From Acidobacteriota bacterium (GTDB lineage: Bacteria > Acidobacteriota > Terriglobia > Terriglobales > Acidobacteriaceae): a stretch of 46,386 nt of DNA. The translations under genes and the position numbers were made by a program. The stretch lies in assembly GCA_031296115.1 (NCBI GenBank), contig JARLGI010000046.1:1-46386 (forward strand). Direction: 5' to 3'. The notes under the pieces are model-generated. The model saw only the letters and a list, made by a program, of their open reading frames with translations, did not search any database and was not told the origin of the DNA. The stretch's first letter is position 1. The number at the start of each line of letters is the position of its first letter. Below, piece after piece: positions 44,865 through 46,386 of this stretch.

Positions 44865-46124
44865 ATGGACATCGCCCGACCCGAGATCAAACGTCAGAAG
44901 CGCCGCCGTCAGATCATTTGGGCGATCGTAGCTCTGGTTGTGCTGGTCGTTGTGACCGTGGGGGTGTCGCGGCTGAAGCCGGCGTCGCCGACCGTCGAGC
45001 GCAGCACAATCTGGACCGACACGGTGAAGCGGGGCTCGATGCTGCGCCAGGTTCGCGGACTGGGTTCCCTCATCCCCAGCCACGAAGATGTTCGCCAGAT
45101 CCCCGCAGAGACAGAAGCTACCGTCATTCGCATCGTCAAGCTGCCCGGCTCGCAGGTCGATGCCGATACGGTCCTGGTCGAGATGAGCAATCCGCAACTG
45201 GAGCAGGAAGCTCTTGACGCGCAACTCCAGGTGAAAGCCGGGGAGGCCGAATACCAGAGCCTGAAAGTCAAGCTGCAGAGCGACCTGATGAACCAGCGCG
45301 CGGGAGCGGCAACGGTTGGCGCGCAATACAACGAAGCCCAGCGCCAGGCGCAGACTGACAAGTCGCTCTATGATCTGGGCGTCATCTCCGGACTGGCGGC
45401 AAAGGCCTCAGAAGGCCGGGCCGAGGAGATGGTGACGCGCAACAAGATTGAAGACCAGCGGCTGCAGATCAATGAAAAGGCCATCGCCTCGCAGCTTGCC
45501 GTACAACAAGCCAAGGTGGACCAGATGCGCGCCCTGGCGCAGCTCAAGCAGCAGCAGTTGCAACGGCTGAAGGTAAAAGCGGGAGTCGCGGGGGTGCTGA
45601 TTGACTTGCCGCTGCAGGTTGGACAGCACGTACTGCCGGGCGCGGAACTGGCAAAGGTCGTCCAGCCCAACCACCTGATGGCGGAGTTGAAGATTCCCGA
45701 AACGCAGGCGCGCGACGTGCAAATCGGCGAGCCGGCGTCGATCGACACCCACAACGGAGTGATACAAGGCGAAGTGAGCCGCGTGGATCCCGCGGTGCAG
45801 AACGGAACCGTCACGGTGGATGTGAAGTTGACCGGCGAGCTGCCCAAGGGCGCGCGTCCCGATTTGAGCGTGGATGGGACCATTGATCTGGAGAAGCTGG
45901 AGAACGTGCTTTACGTCGGACGTCCAGCGTTTGGCCAGGAGAACAGCACCATCTCGATGTTCAAGCTTGATCCGGCCGGCAATGCTGCGACGCGCGTTCA
46001 GGTAAAGACCGGACGGGCTTCGGTCAACCTGATTGAGCTGCAATCGGGACTGAAAGAGGGCGATACCGTAGTTCTTTCCGACATGTCGCGCTGGGACAAC
46101 ACGGATCGGGTGCGGCTGGAGTAG
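44865..46124 (+). CDS. HlyD/RND-type periplasmic adaptor (membrane fusion protein)
   Basis: The 419-residue protein has an N-terminal membrane anchor (IIWAIVALVVLVVVTVGVSR), a lipoyl/hairpin region with IPAETEATVIRIVKLPGSQV, a coiled-coil of about 110-220 rich in Gln and Lys (QLQVKAGEAEYQSLKVKLQS), the second half-lipoyl strand LKVKAGVAGVLIDLPLQVGQ and beta-barrel segments (AELKIPETQARDVQIGEPAS). Such adaptors link an inner-membrane pump or ABC transporter to an outer-membrane channel. No pump or TolC gene is present in the remaining window, but they may follow the next gene. No ribosome-binding site is clear at the ATG. Confidence 0.88.
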   Translation: MDIARPEIKRQKRRRQIIWAIVALVVLVVVTVGVSRLKPASPTVERSTIWTDTVKRGSMLRQVRGLGSLIPSHEDVRQIPAETEATVIRIVKLPGSQVDADTVLVEMSNPQLEQEALDAQLQVKAGEAEYQSLKVKLQSDLMNQRAGAATVGAQYNEAQRQAQTDKSLYDLGVISGLAAKASEGRAEEMVTRNKIEDQRLQINEKAIASQLAVQQAKVDQMRALAQLKQQQLQRLKVKAGVAGVLIDLPLQVGQHVLPGAELAKVVQPNHLMAELKIPETQARDVQIGEPASIDTHNGVIQGEVSRVDPAVQNGTVTVDVKLTGELPKGARPDLSVDGTIDLEKLENVLYVGRPAFGQENSTISMFKLDPAGNAATRVQVKTGRASVNLIELQSGLKEGDTVVLSDMSRWDNTDRVRLE

Positions 46125-46209
46125 GAGGAAAGGTTTTAGGTTTTAGCTTACATGACTATCCTCCACTGTCTTGCAAATGAAATATATCTGGAACTTCCAG
46201 GATGAGAAC

Positions 46210-46386
46210 ATGAAAAAGTCGGTCGCGAGCCAAGGCCAATCGGCAGCGGAGCTCATCTCGAAAAGAATCGCCGAACTCGGGGACTGGCGCGGGGAAACCC
46301 TCAGCCGAATGCGCAAGTTCATCCAGGAAGCAGACCCGGACGTCGTCGAGGAGTGGAAGTGGATGGGCACTCCGAGTTGGTCGCAC
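46210..46386 (+). CDS. DUF1801 (YdhG-like) protein, 3' end cut by window
   Basis: The frame is open to the window edge (59 codons). AGGA lies about 8 nt before the ATG at 46210; an in-frame ATG at 46177 is an alternative. The visible part ([49 protein letters not shown]) matches the DUF1801 family start, with its conserved WK-W-G-P-W pattern. The function of DUF1801 proteins is not established. Confidence 0.8.
   Translation, partial: MKKSVASQGQSAAELISKRIAELGDWRGETLSRMRKFIQEADPDVVEEWKWMGTPSWSH

Overview
This 46.4 kb window is a high-GC bacterial chromosome segment. Its gene content points to Acidobacteriota, probably the Terriglobia/Koribacter-like soil branch. The main reasons are two adjacent genes of the acidobacterial VWFA-related family, a large Oar-like TonB-dependent receptor with an N-terminal carboxypeptidase-regulatory-like domain, a serine/threonine kinase fused to TPR repeats, and several small exported proteins typical of that phylum. 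The assignment is inference from remembered families; no search was run. I see no tRNA, rRNA, CRISPR array, insertion sequence or phage gene. Most of the window is ordinary core and house-keeping DNA.

Layout. 1-3.1 kb: 3' part of an outer-membrane-type protein, a DUF4239-like membrane protein, and the HtpX membrane protease. 3.1-6.2 kb: a heptanucleotide repeat array in front of a small unknown gene, glgC (glycogen synthesis) and two small unknown genes. 6.3-11.6 kb: a B12-dependent acyl-CoA mutase catalytic subunit and the TonB-type receptor. 11.6-17.2 kb: an ATP-grasp enzyme, a phosphoesterase pseudogene made by an internal deletion, a patatin-like lipase, a phytoene-desaturase-like flavoprotein and a DUF218 protein. 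17.2-20.7 kb: an ECF-like sigma factor overlapping a membrane anti-sigma-like protein with a periplasmic BNR-like tail, then a DUF6569/ARPP-type exported protein. 20.8-25.5 kb: two tandem VWFA-related proteins and an NTF2-like exported protein.

25.6-34.0 kb: tyrS (apparently leaderless), two small unknowns, pckA, a small unknown, an HtrA-type protease, then coaE overlapping a 737-residue protein that I cannot assign to any family. 34.1-37.4 kb: a clean pntAA-pntAB-pntB transhydrogenase operon with ATGA overlaps, a promoter and a 5' hairpin, ending in a 67-residue membrane protein. 37.4-46.4 kb: a small exported protein, an FHA-GAF-sigma54 regulator, a lipoprotein with a good sigma70-type promoter, the kinase-TPR protein, an HGSNAT-like membrane acyltransferase, an HlyD-type adaptor and the 5' end of a DUF1801 gene.

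How the genes relate. pckA, glgC and pntAB-pntB are central carbon and redox functions. The sigma/anti-sigma pair, the FHA regulator and the Ser/Thr kinase are signalling devices. The TonB receptor, VWFA proteins, HtrA, HtpX and HlyD adaptor serve the envelope. I found no large undescribed multi-gene system. The best leads are degenerate heptad arrays placed at the 5' ends of two small unknown genes, the unassigned 737-residue protein coupled to coaE, the sigma/anti-sigma-BNR module, and the phosphoesterase deletion scar.
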